Shown here: positions 1 to 8,344 of the stretch, piece after piece
How the letters are laid out: each line of letters begins with the position of its first letter
Position numbering within the stretch: the first letter of the stretch is position 1
Assembly (NCBI RefSeq): GCF_000427465.1
Contig: NZ_ATYB01000008.1
Location: 124,001-188,000 of the forward strand
Direction: 5' to 3'
From: Sinorhizobium arboris LMG 14919
Lineage (GTDB): Bacteria; Pseudomonadota; Alphaproteobacteria; Rhizobiales; Rhizobiaceae
DNA length: 64,000 bases
Translations under genes and position numbers: made by a program
The notes under the pieces: generated by a model
Told to the model about the DNA's origin: nothing
The model's input: only the letters and a program-made list of their open reading frames with translations
The model's database searches: none

Positions 1-417
1 GGATTTGGCCTCCGCCAGTTCGCGCTGAAGCCGGCTGAACGCTTTGAAACGGCTGACAGCCATGTCGAGGATCGGCTTGACGCGTTCCTTCTTCAGGCCG
101 TCGACGATATAGGCCGAAACGCCTGCCTCGACGGCCGCCTCGATGGAGGCCGTGTCGGAGCGGTCGACGAACATGGCGATCGGCCGGCCCACCGTGCGGG
201 TCAACTGGAACAGATGCTCCATCATGTCCCGGTTGGGATTCTCGATGTCGATGACGATCACGTCGGGCCGGAGCGTTTCGATAATCCGGGCGACGCCGTG
301 AACCTCGTGGATCACCGTGACCTTGCCGTGCCCCGCTTCGCGCAGGCCTTCCTCGATGATCGAAGCGCGGATGGCGTTCTCGTCAATCACAAGAATGGTG
401 AGGTCGTGATGGGTCAT
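1..417 (-). CDS. nasT: ANTAR-type response regulator, NasT-like (3' end cut by window)
   Basis: Reading down the minus strand from the ATG at 417, the product begins MTHHDLTILVIDENAIRAS and continues to the window edge without a stop, so the C-terminus is missing. It has a receiver domain with a phospho-acceptor-like Asp in VIDIENP (about residue 57), a later stretch AAVEAGVSAYIVDGL typical of NasT/AmiR receivers, and the start of the helical linker (RLQRELAEAKS) that leads into an ANTAR RNA-binding domain. NasT-type proteins act as antiterminators for nitrate/nitrite assimilation genes. The ANTAR domain itself lies outside the window, so the nitrate role is inference from the receiver and linker. 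Confidence 0.8.
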   Translation of the reverse strand, partial: MTHHDLTILVIDENAIRASIIEEGLREAGHGKVTVIHEVHGVARIIETLRPDVIVIDIENPNRDMMEHLFQLTRTVGRPIAMFVDRSDTASIEAAVEAGVSAYIVDGLKKERVKPILDMAVSRFKAFSRLQRELAEAKS

Positions 418-615
418 GCCGCATCATGATGCGCTGCAGCAAGTTTCGCAATATAGATTTGCCTAAATATTTTGCTGACGAATGAAATGCCTAAAAACTG
501 TTCTCATCGCGTCTGATCTGGCGCAAATTCAGGCAGACCCATCGGCGGAAAAAGCGACGGAGGCAGTACGTCCGCCGCCAATCGTCGTCACGGACAGCCG
601 TGTCGGCGGCAAACG

Positions 616-1074
616 TCAGCCATGGAGCGATTCCGTGTGCCGGGTTCCGGGTTGGGCCGGGGCCGAATCCGTGTCCGGCGTTTGCGCCATCGCCGAAACG
701 AGAGAGATGATTTTTTTCCGGAGCACCGGATCGGCGATCTTCAAGAAAGCGCGGTTGAGCGCGATACCTTCCTTCGAGGCCACGAAGGATGAAATCTCCT
801 GCGATTCGTGAATATCGGCAGCGGGTCCGCCCGACTGGGCGCTGCCTTCGTCCTGCTGGAAGAAAAAGCTCGGATGGACGCCCAGTATGTCGGCGATCGC
901 CTGGAGCCGGCTGGCGCCGATGCGGTTTGTGCCTTTTTCGTACTTCTGGACTTGCTGAAAGGTGATGCCGAGCCCGTCGGCGAGCTTTTCCTGACTCAGG
1001 CCGATCATCAACCGTCGCATGCGAACACGCGAGCCGACAAAGGCGTCGATCGGGTTGGGATCCTTCTTGTTCAT
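616..1074 (-). CDS. XRE-family HTH regulator, PhrR/PraR-like
   Basis: 152 residues. An XRE helix-turn-helix sits near the N-terminus: after DAFVGSRVRMRR comes LSQEKLADGLGITFQQVQKYE (about residues 26-46), then NRIGASRLQAIADILGVHPSFFF. This N-terminal arrangement is shared by rhizobial PhrR (acid-inducible) and PraR (attachment and symbiosis repressor) proteins. The C-terminal half has no enzymatic motif. It is monocistronic and divergent from the gluconokinase gene. A short inverted repeat (CTTAT, five bases, ATAAG) lies at about 1104-1118 upstream of the start and might be an autoregulatory site. Family membership is clear; the regulated process is not shown by the sequence. Confidence 0.85.
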   Translation of the reverse strand: MNKKDPNPIDAFVGSRVRMRRLMIGLSQEKLADGLGITFQQVQKYEKGTNRIGASRLQAIADILGVHPSFFFQQDEGSAQSGGPAADIHESQEISSFVASKEGIALNRAFLKIADPVLRKKIISLVSAMAQTPDTDSAPAQPGTRHTESLHG

Positions 1075-1314
1075 CTGGTAATCTCCTCGCGGGTTCGATT
1101 CAGCTTATCTCATATAAGTTTGCTTGAATGGACGCTGCGATGCAATCAGCACGCGCCGCATTCTTGTCAAAACGCAATTTTCCAACCATCGGCGAGGTCG
1201 GCGATGGACTTGGCTCACTGCGGGCGCTACGGACAGACTTCATGTTGCCGGGACGTTAGCGTCACATCGGATCGGATCCAGAGAACATCAGCAGGGAGCG
1301 AGAAGTCTGCGACG

Positions 1315-1851
1315 ATGAGTGTTGAGTCGAAATCACAACCAAACGCGGCAAGGCGCTTCCCCGGCTCGATCGTCGTCATGGGTGTCTCCGGCAGCGGCAA
1401 GTCGTCGGTGGGCGAGGCAATCGCCGAGGCCTACGGCCGTCCTTTCCTCGAGGGCGACGCGCTCCATCCTTCGGAAAACATCAGGAAGATGTCGGAGGGG
1501 ATTCCCCTCACGGACGACGACCGCTGGCCGTGGCTCGCGGCGATAGGAGAGAAGCTGGCGAGCCGGGAACCCATCATCGTTTCCTGCTCCGCCCTCAAAC
1601 GCAGCTACAGGGACAAGCTTCGCGAAAGTGCTCCAAACGAACTGGCCTTCGTGTTTCTCTGCGGCAGCGAGGCCGTGCTTGCGGAGCGCATGCGCCACCG
1701 CACGGGGCATTTCATGCCGACCTCGTTACTGCAGACGCAGCTCGCGACGCTCGAGGATCCGACCGGAGAGGTGAAGACGATTGCCGTAGACGTCGCTCAA
1801 CCGCTGGCGGAGATCGTTCGCCAGGCGCTTGCAGGTCTCGCCCGTCTGTAA
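1315..1851 (+). CDS. gntK: gluconokinase
   Basis: 178 residues from the ATG at 1315, which follows a GGGAGCGAGAAG ribosome-binding region; the open frame reaches upstream to 808 but that part is antisense to the XRE gene. The Walker A motif GVSGSGKSS is at about residues 22-30, followed by FLEGDALHP and MSEGIPLTDDDRWPWL, both hallmarks of GntK-type gluconokinases, and later CSALKRSYRD and RTGHFMP. It phosphorylates gluconate to 6-phosphogluconate in the cytoplasm. It lies just upstream of, but separated by a promoter region from, the hexuronate/idonate operon, which could supply gluconate through idonate oxidation. Confidence 0.93.
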   Translation: MSVESKSQPNAARRFPGSIVVMGVSGSGKSSVGEAIAEAYGRPFLEGDALHPSENIRKMSEGIPLTDDDRWPWLAAIGEKLASREPIIVSCSALKRSYRDKLRESAPNELAFVFLCGSEAVLAERMRHRTGHFMPTSLLQTQLATLEDPTGEVKTIAVDVAQPLAEIVRQALAGLARL

Positions 1852-1929
1852 GCCTGGCGTCCCGCAACGCTTTTCGGTGGTGAGGGCGCAAAAGAACACC
1901 GTGCGCAGTTCGACTGGATCCGGCAGCAG

Positions 1930-1977
1930 TTGACTCAACCGCAAGCATGAGTATTGTCTCTGCAATTGGTATGACCA
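1930..1977 (+). promoter_or_regulatory. promoter and FadR-type operator upstream of the GntR gene
   Basis: A sigma70-like TTGACT at 1930-1935 and TATTGT at 1952-1957 are 16 bp apart. Just downstream, at 1967-1977, is TGGTATGACCA, an inverted repeat TGGT-N3-ACCA in the context ATTGGT. This is close to the ExuR/UxuR-type sites (TTGGTATACCAA) of the FadR subfamily, in line with the following gene being a GntR regulator of a hexuronate operon. The placement over the expected transcription start suggests autorepression. Prediction only. Confidence 0.55.
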
Positions 1978-2014
1978 CTTGGCCACTTGGGCCGCGTGTC
2001 AGCCGAAAGGGATC

Positions 2015-2758
2015 ATGATGTTCTCTGCTGTGGAATCGCGTCGTCTCTATCGCCAGGTGGCGGATCAGATGCGGGCCCTGATCGAAAGGGGCGAGTTGGC
2101 GCACGGTTCGCGCCTCCCGGCAGAGCGCGAACTGGCGCAGATGTTCGGGGTTTCCCGGCCCACCATCCGAGAAGCGCTGATCGTGCTCGAAGTGGAAGGC
2201 TTCATCGACATCCGGATGGGCTCGGGCATCTATGTCACTGCGCGTCCGGCACCGGCGGCCGATGCGCCGCCGGAGGACTTCGAAGGTCCTTTCGAATTGC
2301 TGCGGGCGCGGGCCGTGGTCGAATGTGCCATCGCGGAAGAAGCAGCCCGGCTGGCACGCCCGGAGCATATATCCGTTCTCGACGACAATCTTGCCCGGAT
2401 GGCCGCCGCACTTGAGGATCGCCGCCGCGCGCTTGCGATCGATCGCGAGTTTCACGTCATCGTTTCGAGCATCATCGCCAATGCCACGCTGAACCGCTTC
2501 GTCGGCAGCATCCACGACATGCGCATGACGCCCTATTTCGAAAAACTCGCGAGCTATTTCGAAAATACCGAGACCTGGCGGGCCGCCATGGAGGAGCATC
2601 GCGTCATTCGCGACGCGATCGCCATGGGTGATCCGGCCGCCGCGCGCACCGCGATGCGGGCGCATCTCGACCAGTCTCAGATTCGCCTGTCGGCGAGTTT
2701 CGGAGAGGAACCGTCCGACAGTACGATACCCGCCGCATGGAGGCGCGTCGGGGGGTAA
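2015..2758 (+). CDS. GntR-family regulator, FadR subfamily, of hexuronate/idonate catabolism
   Basis: 247 residues from the ATG at 2015 (GAAAGGG just upstream); an earlier in-frame ATG at 1979 lies without a good ribosome-binding site and inside the predicted operator region. The winged helix is at residues 8-75 (RLYRQVADQMRALIERG, LPAERELAQMFGVSRPTIREAL, MGSGIYV) and an FCD ligand-binding domain follows (FELLRARAVVE, DREFHVIV, EHRVIRDAIAMGD). It belongs to the ExuR/UxuR-like group that responds to sugar acids. It is the first gene of the cluster that holds dctPQM, an idonate-type dehydrogenase and mannonate dehydratase, so these are its probable targets. Confidence 0.88.
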   Translation: MMFSAVESRRLYRQVADQMRALIERGELAHGSRLPAERELAQMFGVSRPTIREALIVLEVEGFIDIRMGSGIYVTARPAPAADAPPEDFEGPFELLRARAVVECAIAEEAARLARPEHISVLDDNLARMAAALEDRRRALAIDREFHVIVSSIIANATLNRFVGSIHDMRMTPYFEKLASYFENTETWRAAMEEHRVIRDAIAMGDPAAARTAMRAHLDQSQIRLSASFGEEPSDSTIPAAWRRVGG

Positions 2759-2794
2759 TCACAGGAACGACTTCACTTTGGGAGGAGGAAGAAG

Positions 2795-3769
2795 ATGACG
2801 ATCAGACTTTTGACGCTACTCGGTGCAACCGCGACCATTCTGGCATCGGCCCTATCGGTTCATGCCCAGACGGCGCTCAAATGGGCCCATGTCTACGAGA
2901 CGTCGGAGCCGTTCCATAGCGAGTCGGTCTGGGCGGCGGAAGAGATCGCCAAACGCACAGAGGGCCGATACAAGATCGACGTGTTCCCGGCCTCGCAGCT
3001 AGGCAAGGAGGCGGATATCAATCAGGGCCTGAAGCTCGGCACCGTCGACATCATCATTTCGGGCTCGAGCTTCGCCGCGCGCGATTATGCGCCAATCGGC
3101 GTCACCTATTTTCCTTATATCTTCCGCGACCCCGCCCATATGATCGCCTATACCAAGAGCGATGTATTCAAGCGCCTGGCCGCGGGATATGAAGAGGCGT
3201 CGGGCAACCACATCACTGCCGTCACCTATTACGGCACGCGCCACACCACATCCAACAGGCCGATTGCCAAATGCGCCGACATGCAGGGCCTGAAGATGCG
3301 CGTCCCGGACGTCCCGGCCTATCTCGCCATGCCGCGGGCGTGCGGCGCCAACACGACGCCGATCGCTTTTGCGGAGGTCTATCTCGCCCTCCAGAACGGC
3401 ACCGTCGAGGCTCAGGAAAATCCGCTGACGACGATCGAGGCGAAGAAGTTCTACGAAGTGCAGAAGCATATCGTTCTGACCGGCCACATCGTCGATCATC
3501 TGAACACGGTCGTTTCGAAAAATCTGTGGTCGCAGCTCTCCGACGCCGACAAGCAGATCTTCACCGAGGTGATGCAGGAGGCCGCCGAGCGTGCCACCAA
3601 GATCATCGAAGAACGCGAGGCGAAGCTCGTTGAGACCTTCAAGGAGCGCGGCATCGAAGTGACCGAGGTCGACAGGGCCGATTTCGAAAAGACCGTCAAT
3701 GAGAAGGTGGCCCTCGAGGACTTCGGCTACAACAAGGAAGACTGGGAGGCCATCCGCGCCGTCAAGTGA
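2795..3769 (+). CDS. dctP: TRAP transporter solute-binding protein (DctP family)
   Basis: 324 residues with an N-terminal signal peptide (basic start, hydrophobic run, VHAQTALKW cleavage region near residue 24). Family motifs include LKWAHVYETSEPFH, FPASQLGKEADINQGLKLGTVD and the conserved Arg region GLKMRVPDVPAY (about residues 166-177) that binds the substrate carboxylate, followed by FAEVYLALQNGTVEAQENP. It captures an organic acid in the periplasm and hands it to DctQM. GGGAGGAGGAAG gives a strong ribosome-binding site. The next genes encode sugar-acid enzymes, so a hexuronate or aldonate is the likely ligand; this is inferred from context. Confidence 0.93.
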   Translation: MTIRLLTLLGATATILASALSVHAQTALKWAHVYETSEPFHSESVWAAEEIAKRTEGRYKIDVFPASQLGKEADINQGLKLGTVDIIISGSSFAARDYAPIGVTYFPYIFRDPAHMIAYTKSDVFKRLAAGYEEASGNHITAVTYYGTRHTTSNRPIAKCADMQGLKMRVPDVPAYLAMPRACGANTTPIAFAEVYLALQNGTVEAQENPLTTIEAKKFYEVQKHIVLTGHIVDHLNTVVSKNLWSQLSDADKQIFTEVMQEAAERATKIIEEREAKLVETFKERGIEVTEVDRADFEKTVNEKVALEDFGYNKEDWEAIRAVK

Positions 3770-3778
3770 ACAACTGTC

Positions 3779-3805
3779 GTCGGCTCGCCGCCATGGCGGG
3801 CCGAC
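3779..3805 (+). other. stem-loop between dctP and dctQ
   Basis: GTCGGCTCGCC at 3779-3789 pairs with GGCGGGCCGAC at 3795-3805, an 11-bp stem with one G-U pair and a 5-base loop. No T-run follows, so it is unlikely to be a full terminator. Hairpins at this place in transporter operons commonly protect the upstream binding-protein message or cause partial attenuation so that the periplasmic protein is made in excess. Confidence 0.5.
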
Positions 3806-3835
3806 GTTTCGCAGCACTAGAAGCCGGATGATGCC

Positions 3836-4408
3836 ATGTCCCAGGAAGTCCATTCGCAAACGACGCCCGAAGAAATTGCCCATGCTTTCGAGGAGGCCCC
3901 GCCGTCGGCGGACCTCTCCAACTATGCCTTCGAGGATTGGGTGACGCTTGCCGTTTTCTGGCTGATGACGGGATGCGTGTTCCTGCAGTTCTTCACGCGC
4001 TACGTGCTCAACGATTCCTATGCCTGGACGGAGGAGATCGCCACCAATTGCCTGATAGGCGTGGTGTTCCTGGGGTCAGTCATGTGCGTGCGCCTGTCGC
4101 GCCATATCCAGGTCGACGTTCTCTATCATTATCTGCCGCTAAGCGCCGCCCGGGCCATGGCGATCTGCGTCGATCTCGTGCGTATCGTCTTTTTCGCCTA
4201 TGCCTGCTGGCTGATGTGGCGCTACGTGGCGATCGTCGCCCACGAACGGATGGTCACCGTCGATCTGCCGCGCAACATCGTCTTCTACAGCGTCATGGCG
4301 GGCTTCGTATTGATGCTGATCCGCTCCATACAGGTCTTCGTCGCCAATCAGCGCCGCGGCTATTCGGTTCTCGAAAAGCCAGAGGAATTCCAGAAGGTCG
4401 AGGACTGA
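3836..4408 (+). CDS. dctQ: TRAP transporter small membrane subunit (DctQ family)
   Basis: 190 residues. After a soluble N-terminal part of about 40 residues there are four hydrophobic segments: LAVFWLMTGCVFLQFFTRYV, IGVVFLGSVMCVRL, a segment around MAICVDLVRIVFFAYACWLMW, and FYSVMAGFVLMLIRSIQVF. The WTEEIA motif in the first loop is characteristic of DctQ proteins. It partners DctM in the inner membrane. It begins 66 bp after dctP with the hairpin between, and ends five bases before dctM. The N-terminal extension is somewhat longer than average. Confidence 0.9.
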   Translation: MSQEVHSQTTPEEIAHAFEEAPPSADLSNYAFEDWVTLAVFWLMTGCVFLQFFTRYVLNDSYAWTEEIATNCLIGVVFLGSVMCVRLSRHIQVDVLYHYLPLSAARAMAICVDLVRIVFFAYACWLMWRYVAIVAHERMVTVDLPRNIVFYSVMAGFVLMLIRSIQVFVANQRRGYSVLEKPEEFQKVED

Positions 4409-4413
4409 TATCC

Positions 4414-5820
4414 ATGCTCCTGCTCGTCGGTTCCTTTCTCGTCCTGATGCTGGTCGGCGTTCCCGTCGCCATCTCCATGGCCTCGGCGTCGGTCCTCTAT
4501 CTCGTCTTCTACAATGTTGCGCCCGACATTATTGCCGCCCAGCGGATGATCGCAGGCGTCGAGAGCTTTCCGCTGCTTGCGGTGCCCTTCTTCATTCTTG
4601 CCGGCAATCTCATGAATTCTGCGGGCGTCACCGGCCGCATCTATTCCTTCGCCGTCGCTCTCGTCGGTTGGATGAAGGGCGGGCTGGCACAGGTCAATAT
4701 CGTCGGCTCGGTGATTTTCTCGGGCATGTCGGGCACGGCACTTGCCGATGCCGCCGGCATCGGCACCATCGAGATCAAGGCGATGAAGGATCACGGCTAT
4801 CCGGTGGAAGCCGCGGTCGGCGTTACCGCCGCCTCAGCGACGCTTGGACCCATCTTCCCGCCGTCGCTGCCCTTCGTGATCTACGGCATGATGGCGAATG
4901 TCTCGATCGGGGCGCTGTTCATGGCCGGTGTCGTGCCGGGCGTGGTGATGACGCTGCTGATGATGCTGACGGTGGCGATCTTCGCCTACAGGCGCGGCTG
5001 GGGCTCGGATACGCCTTTCGAGCTGAGGAGGCTGCTCTCGGCTTCGCTCGAGGTCGTCGTCGTGTTTGCCGTGCCGCTTGTCATCTACCTTCTGATGGCG
5101 GCCGGCCTATCGATGAACCTTGCGGTCGGCATTGCGCTCGTCGTGCTGCTTGCGCTCGACTGGTATTTCGACTTCTCCGCCGTCATGGCGCTGATGACGC
5201 CCATAATCCTGATCGGGGGCATGACCATGGGCTGGTTCACCCCGACGGAAGCCGCCGTCGCCGCCGTGATCTGGTCGCTGTTCCTGGGCCTGGTGCGCTA
5301 CCGCACCATGACAATGGCGACGCTCGCCCGTGCCACCTTCGACACGATCGAGACCACGGCGTCGGTGCTCTTCATCGTCACGGCGGCGTCCATCTTCGCC
5401 TGGCTCCTGACGGTCAGCCAGGCCGCGCAGGTGCTCTCCGGGGCGATCCTGACGATCACCGACAACAAATGGGTTTTCCTCATCCTGGTGAACCTGTTGA
5501 TGCTGTTCGTTGGCTGCTTCCTCGATACGATCGCCGCCATCACCATATTGGTGCCGATTCTGCTGCCATTGACCGCCCAGTTCGGGATCGACCCGGTGCA
5601 TTTCGGGCTGATCATGACGCTCAACCTGATGATCGGCCTGCTTCACCCGCCGCTCGGCATGGTACTCTTCGTATTGTCGCGAGTGGCGAAGCTCTCGGTC
5701 GAGCGGACGACGATGGCGATCCTGCCATGGCTCGTGCCGCTGTTCATCGCTCTCATTCTGATCACCTTCGTTCCCGCGGTCGTGTTGTGGCTGCCGCAGG
5801 CAGTGGGGCTGATCCGCTGA
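4414..5820 (+). CDS. dctM: TRAP transporter large permease (DctM family)
   Basis: 468 residues, from an ATG at 4414, a little longer than the usual 425-430. It is strongly hydrophobic with about 12 membrane segments. Family signatures: GVPVAISMASAS, FPLLAVPFFILAGNLMN, SVIFSGMSGTALADAAGIG, ASATLGPIFPPSLPFVIYG, GWFTPTEAAVAA, and the C-terminal LNLMIGLLHPPLGMVLF. It is the sodium-driven channel subunit of the importer. An extra hydrophobic region around residues 210-255 explains the length. The stop codon touches the first possible start of the downstream dehydrogenase (TGATG), indicating cotranscription. Confidence 0.93.
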   Translation: MLLLVGSFLVLMLVGVPVAISMASASVLYLVFYNVAPDIIAAQRMIAGVESFPLLAVPFFILAGNLMNSAGVTGRIYSFAVALVGWMKGGLAQVNIVGSVIFSGMSGTALADAAGIGTIEIKAMKDHGYPVEAAVGVTAASATLGPIFPPSLPFVIYGMMANVSIGALFMAGVVPGVVMTLLMMLTVAIFAYRRGWGSDTPFELRRLLSASLEVVVVFAVPLVIYLLMAAGLSMNLAVGIALVVLLALDWYFDFSAVMALMTPIILIGGMTMGWFTPTEAAVAAVIWSLFLGLVRYRTMTMATLARATFDTIETTASVLFIVTAASIFAWLLTVSQAAQVLSGAILTITDNKWVFLILVNLLMLFVGCFLDTIAAITILVPILLPLTAQFGIDPVHFGLIMTLNLMIGLLHPPLGMVLFVLSRVAKLSVERTTMAILPWLVPLFIALILITFVPAVVLWLPQAVGLIR

Positions 5821-5834
5821 TGTCGGGGGCACCC

Positions 5835-6878
5835 ATGCACACGCGCCTCGCCCGGCTTTACGGCCAACGCGACCTTCGGCTGGAAGTTGCCGAGGTTCCA
5901 GCGCCGGGCGATGGCGAGGTGCTGTTGAAAATGGCCGCTGGCGGCATTTGCGGCTCCGATCTTCACTATTACCAGGACGGGGGCTTCGGCCCCGTTCGGG
6001 TTCGCGAGCCGATCATTCCCGGTCATGAGGCCTCTGGGAGGATCGCGGCGCTCGGGGCCGGCGTCCGTAGCCTTGCGATCGGCGAACTGGTGGCGGTCAA
6101 TCCGAGCCAGCCCTGCGGAACCTGCCGCTTTTGCGGGGAGGGCCTTCCCGTCCACTGCCTCAATATGCGCTTTCTGGGCAGCGCCATGCGTCTGCCCCAC
6201 ACTCAGGGCATGTTCCGCGACTGGCTGGTGGTTGGAGCCGTTCAATGTCACTCCGCCGGCCCGCTGGTCAGCCCCGGCGAGGCGGCCTGCGCCGAGCCGC
6301 TGGCGGTCTGTCTTCACGCGGTCGCCCAGGCGGGCGAAATCGCGGGAAGGAAAGTACTCGTCACCGGAGCAGGGCCGATCGGCGCGCTCGTCGTCGCGGC
6401 GGCCCGCCACGCGGGAGCCGGTGAGATCGTCGTCACGGATCTCGCCGATGCCGCACTCGACAGGGCGTTGGCCATGGGCGCGACCCACATTGTCAATGTC
6501 CGGCGCGATCCGGCCGGGCTCGCATCCTATGAGGCCGACAAGGGCCACTTCCATATTGCCTTCGAATGCTCTGCCGCCGAACCGGCACTGCGCAGCGCGG
6601 TTGCGGCGGTTCGGCCGCGCGGCACGATCGTGCAGGTCGGAGTGACGGGCGAGATCAGCGTCCCGCTCCATGCGCTGGTCGGCAAGGAATTGCGGCTCGT
6701 GGGATCTCAGCGGTTCGACAGTGAGTTCGCCCTTGCGGTCAAGCTCATCTCCGATCGCCGGATCGATGTCCGGCCGATTATTTCCCATCAGTTTCCGATC
6801 GACGAGGCGGTTCTGGCGTTCGAGCAGGCCGGCGATCGGTCCGCTGCATGCAAGGTGCAGCTGACATTTCTTTCTTAA
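5835..6878 (+). CDS. zinc-dependent dehydrogenase, L-idonate 5-dehydrogenase type
   Basis: 347 residues from the ATG at 5835, which has GGGGG six bases upstream; an ATG at 5820 overlapping the dctM stop is an alternative and adds five residues. It is a medium-chain zinc alcohol dehydrogenase: catalytic zinc ligands in GGICGSDLHYY and PGHEASG, four structural-zinc cysteines in CGTCRFCGEGLPVHC, and a Rossmann motif VLVTGAGPIGALVV. The similarity to IdnD suggests NAD(P)-dependent oxidation of L-idonate to 5-ketogluconate, but other polyols or aldonates are possible. It lies between the TRAP transporter and mannonate dehydratase. Confidence 0.8.
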   Translation: MHTRLARLYGQRDLRLEVAEVPAPGDGEVLLKMAAGGICGSDLHYYQDGGFGPVRVREPIIPGHEASGRIAALGAGVRSLAIGELVAVNPSQPCGTCRFCGEGLPVHCLNMRFLGSAMRLPHTQGMFRDWLVVGAVQCHSAGPLVSPGEAACAEPLAVCLHAVAQAGEIAGRKVLVTGAGPIGALVVAAARHAGAGEIVVTDLADAALDRALAMGATHIVNVRRDPAGLASYEADKGHFHIAFECSAAEPALRSAVAAVRPRGTIVQVGVTGEISVPLHALVGKELRLVGSQRFDSEFALAVKLISDRRIDVRPIISHQFPIDEAVLAFEQAGDRSAACKVQLTFLS

Positions 6879-6887
6879 GGAGTTCAT

Positions 6888-8096
6888 ATGCGACATACAT
6901 GGCGTTGGTTCGGGCCGGTGGACCGGGTGAGCGTTCAAGACGCAGCGCAGGCGGGTGCGCAGGGCATCGTCAGTGCACTGCATCACATCCCGACCGGGGA
7001 GGTCTGGCCGGTCGAGGAGATCGGCAAGCGACAGGAGGAGGTCCGCAGGGGCGGTCTGGAGTGGGAAGTGGTGGAAAGCGTCCCCGTTTCCGAATGCATC
7101 AAGACGCAGACCGGCCCCTGGCGTGAGCACGTCGCCAACTGGCAGGAAACGCTGCGCCGCCTTTCTTCCGCCGGGATCCGAACGGTTTGCTACAATTTTA
7201 TGCCGGTCCTCGACTGGACCCGCACCGACCTGCGCTGGACGGCGCGCCACGGTGCCAAGGCGATGCGCTTCGACCGGATCGACTTTGCAGCCTTCGACGT
7301 CCATCTCCTCGGGCGGCCGGGCGCCCGCGAGGACTACGACGCGGCGACGCGCGAAGCAGCCGAGCGGCGGTTTCGCGAAATGACCGAGGAGCGTCGGCTT
7401 GCGCTCTCCCGCAATGTCGGGGCCGGGCTTCCCGGCTCCGCCGACGGCTACAGTCTGCCGCAGCTCAGGGATCATCTCCGCAGCTATGACGGCATCAGCC
7501 GCGAAAAGCTGCAGCGTCATCTGGTGGAGTTCCTCGCGGAGGTGACGCCGGTGGCAGAACGGGCGGGCATAAACATCTGCGCCCATCCCGACGATCCGCC
7601 ATGGGCGCTCCTCGGCCTGCCGCGCATTCTCTCGAACGCCGAGGATTACGCCTTCATGCTGCGGGAAGTCGACAGTCCGGCCAATGGCGTCACCTTGTGC
7701 ACGGGCTCTCTCGGCGCCCTTGCTGCCAACGATCTGCCGGCCATGGTCCGCAAGTTCGCATCCCGCATTCATTTCGTCCACCTGCGCAACGTTCTTCGCG
7801 AGGAGGAGAGGACGCCCTGTTCCTTCTATGAGGACGAGCATCTGGAGGGCAATACGGATATGGTGGCGGTGATTGCCGAACTTCTCAGGGAGGAGCAGCG
7901 GCGGCGCGCAGCCGGGCGGGCAGACCACCAGATTCCGATGCGGCCGGATCACGGGCAGGAAATTCTCGACGACCTCTCCCGCGGCGCCCAGCCCGGTTAT
8001 CCGGCAATCGGCCGCCTCAAGGGACTTGCGGAATTGCGCGGCATAGAGCGTGCTCTCTCGCACGCGACCTATGGACTGTCTGCCGCGACCCCTTGA
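6888..8096 (+). CDS. uxuA: mannonate dehydratase
   Basis: 402 residues, close to the 394 of E. coli UxuA. It begins MRHTWRWFGPVDRVSVQDA, matching the family start, with AKGAGGAGTTCAT-type spacing (AAGGAGTTCATATG). Conserved stretches include GIVSALHHIPTGEVW, VCYNFMPVLDWTRTDL, INICAHPDDPPW, NGVTLCTGSLG, HFVHLRNV and MRPDHGQEI, which carry the metal-binding His, Cys and Asp residues. It dehydrates D-mannonate to 2-keto-3-deoxygluconate in hexuronate breakdown. No uxuB/uxaC is present in the window, so D-mannonate must be made elsewhere or taken up directly. Confidence 0.95.
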   Translation: MRHTWRWFGPVDRVSVQDAAQAGAQGIVSALHHIPTGEVWPVEEIGKRQEEVRRGGLEWEVVESVPVSECIKTQTGPWREHVANWQETLRRLSSAGIRTVCYNFMPVLDWTRTDLRWTARHGAKAMRFDRIDFAAFDVHLLGRPGAREDYDAATREAAERRFREMTEERRLALSRNVGAGLPGSADGYSLPQLRDHLRSYDGISREKLQRHLVEFLAEVTPVAERAGINICAHPDDPPWALLGLPRILSNAEDYAFMLREVDSPANGVTLCTGSLGALAANDLPAMVRKFASRIHFVHLRNVLREEERTPCSFYEDEHLEGNTDMVAVIAELLREEQRRRAAGRADHQIPMRPDHGQEILDDLSRGAQPGYPAIGRLKGLAELRGIERALSHATYGLSAATP

Positions 8097-8344
8097 TTCC
8101 TGTGTGGATGCGTTCAGGAACCGATTCATTGCAGATGGATCGGTCGCGGCAACGTGCCAGCAGACGGGTTTTGGAGAGGCAAATTAACTCTCTGCGGTCG
8201 TGCGCCATTGACCGCGACACGTTCCGCGATAATTTTCAGGAAGGGCAGGGCTGGGAACGAGAATTGACATGCATCAACGTTAGCGAACTGTAGTCCCGGT
8301 AGCGGGGCTCGCTCGGGCGACACGGAACGGAAGGAAAGGCGAGG

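Noticed and set aside
482..811. 109-codon plus-strand frame
   Set aside because: Mostly antisense to the XRE regulator gene, no ribosome-binding site, no family resemblance; the XRE protein is clearly real.
5643..8129. 828-codon minus-strand open frame
   Set aside because: It is the mirror of dctM, the dehydrogenase and uxuA; long antisense frames are expected in GC-rich DNA. The product is Arg/His-rich without motifs.
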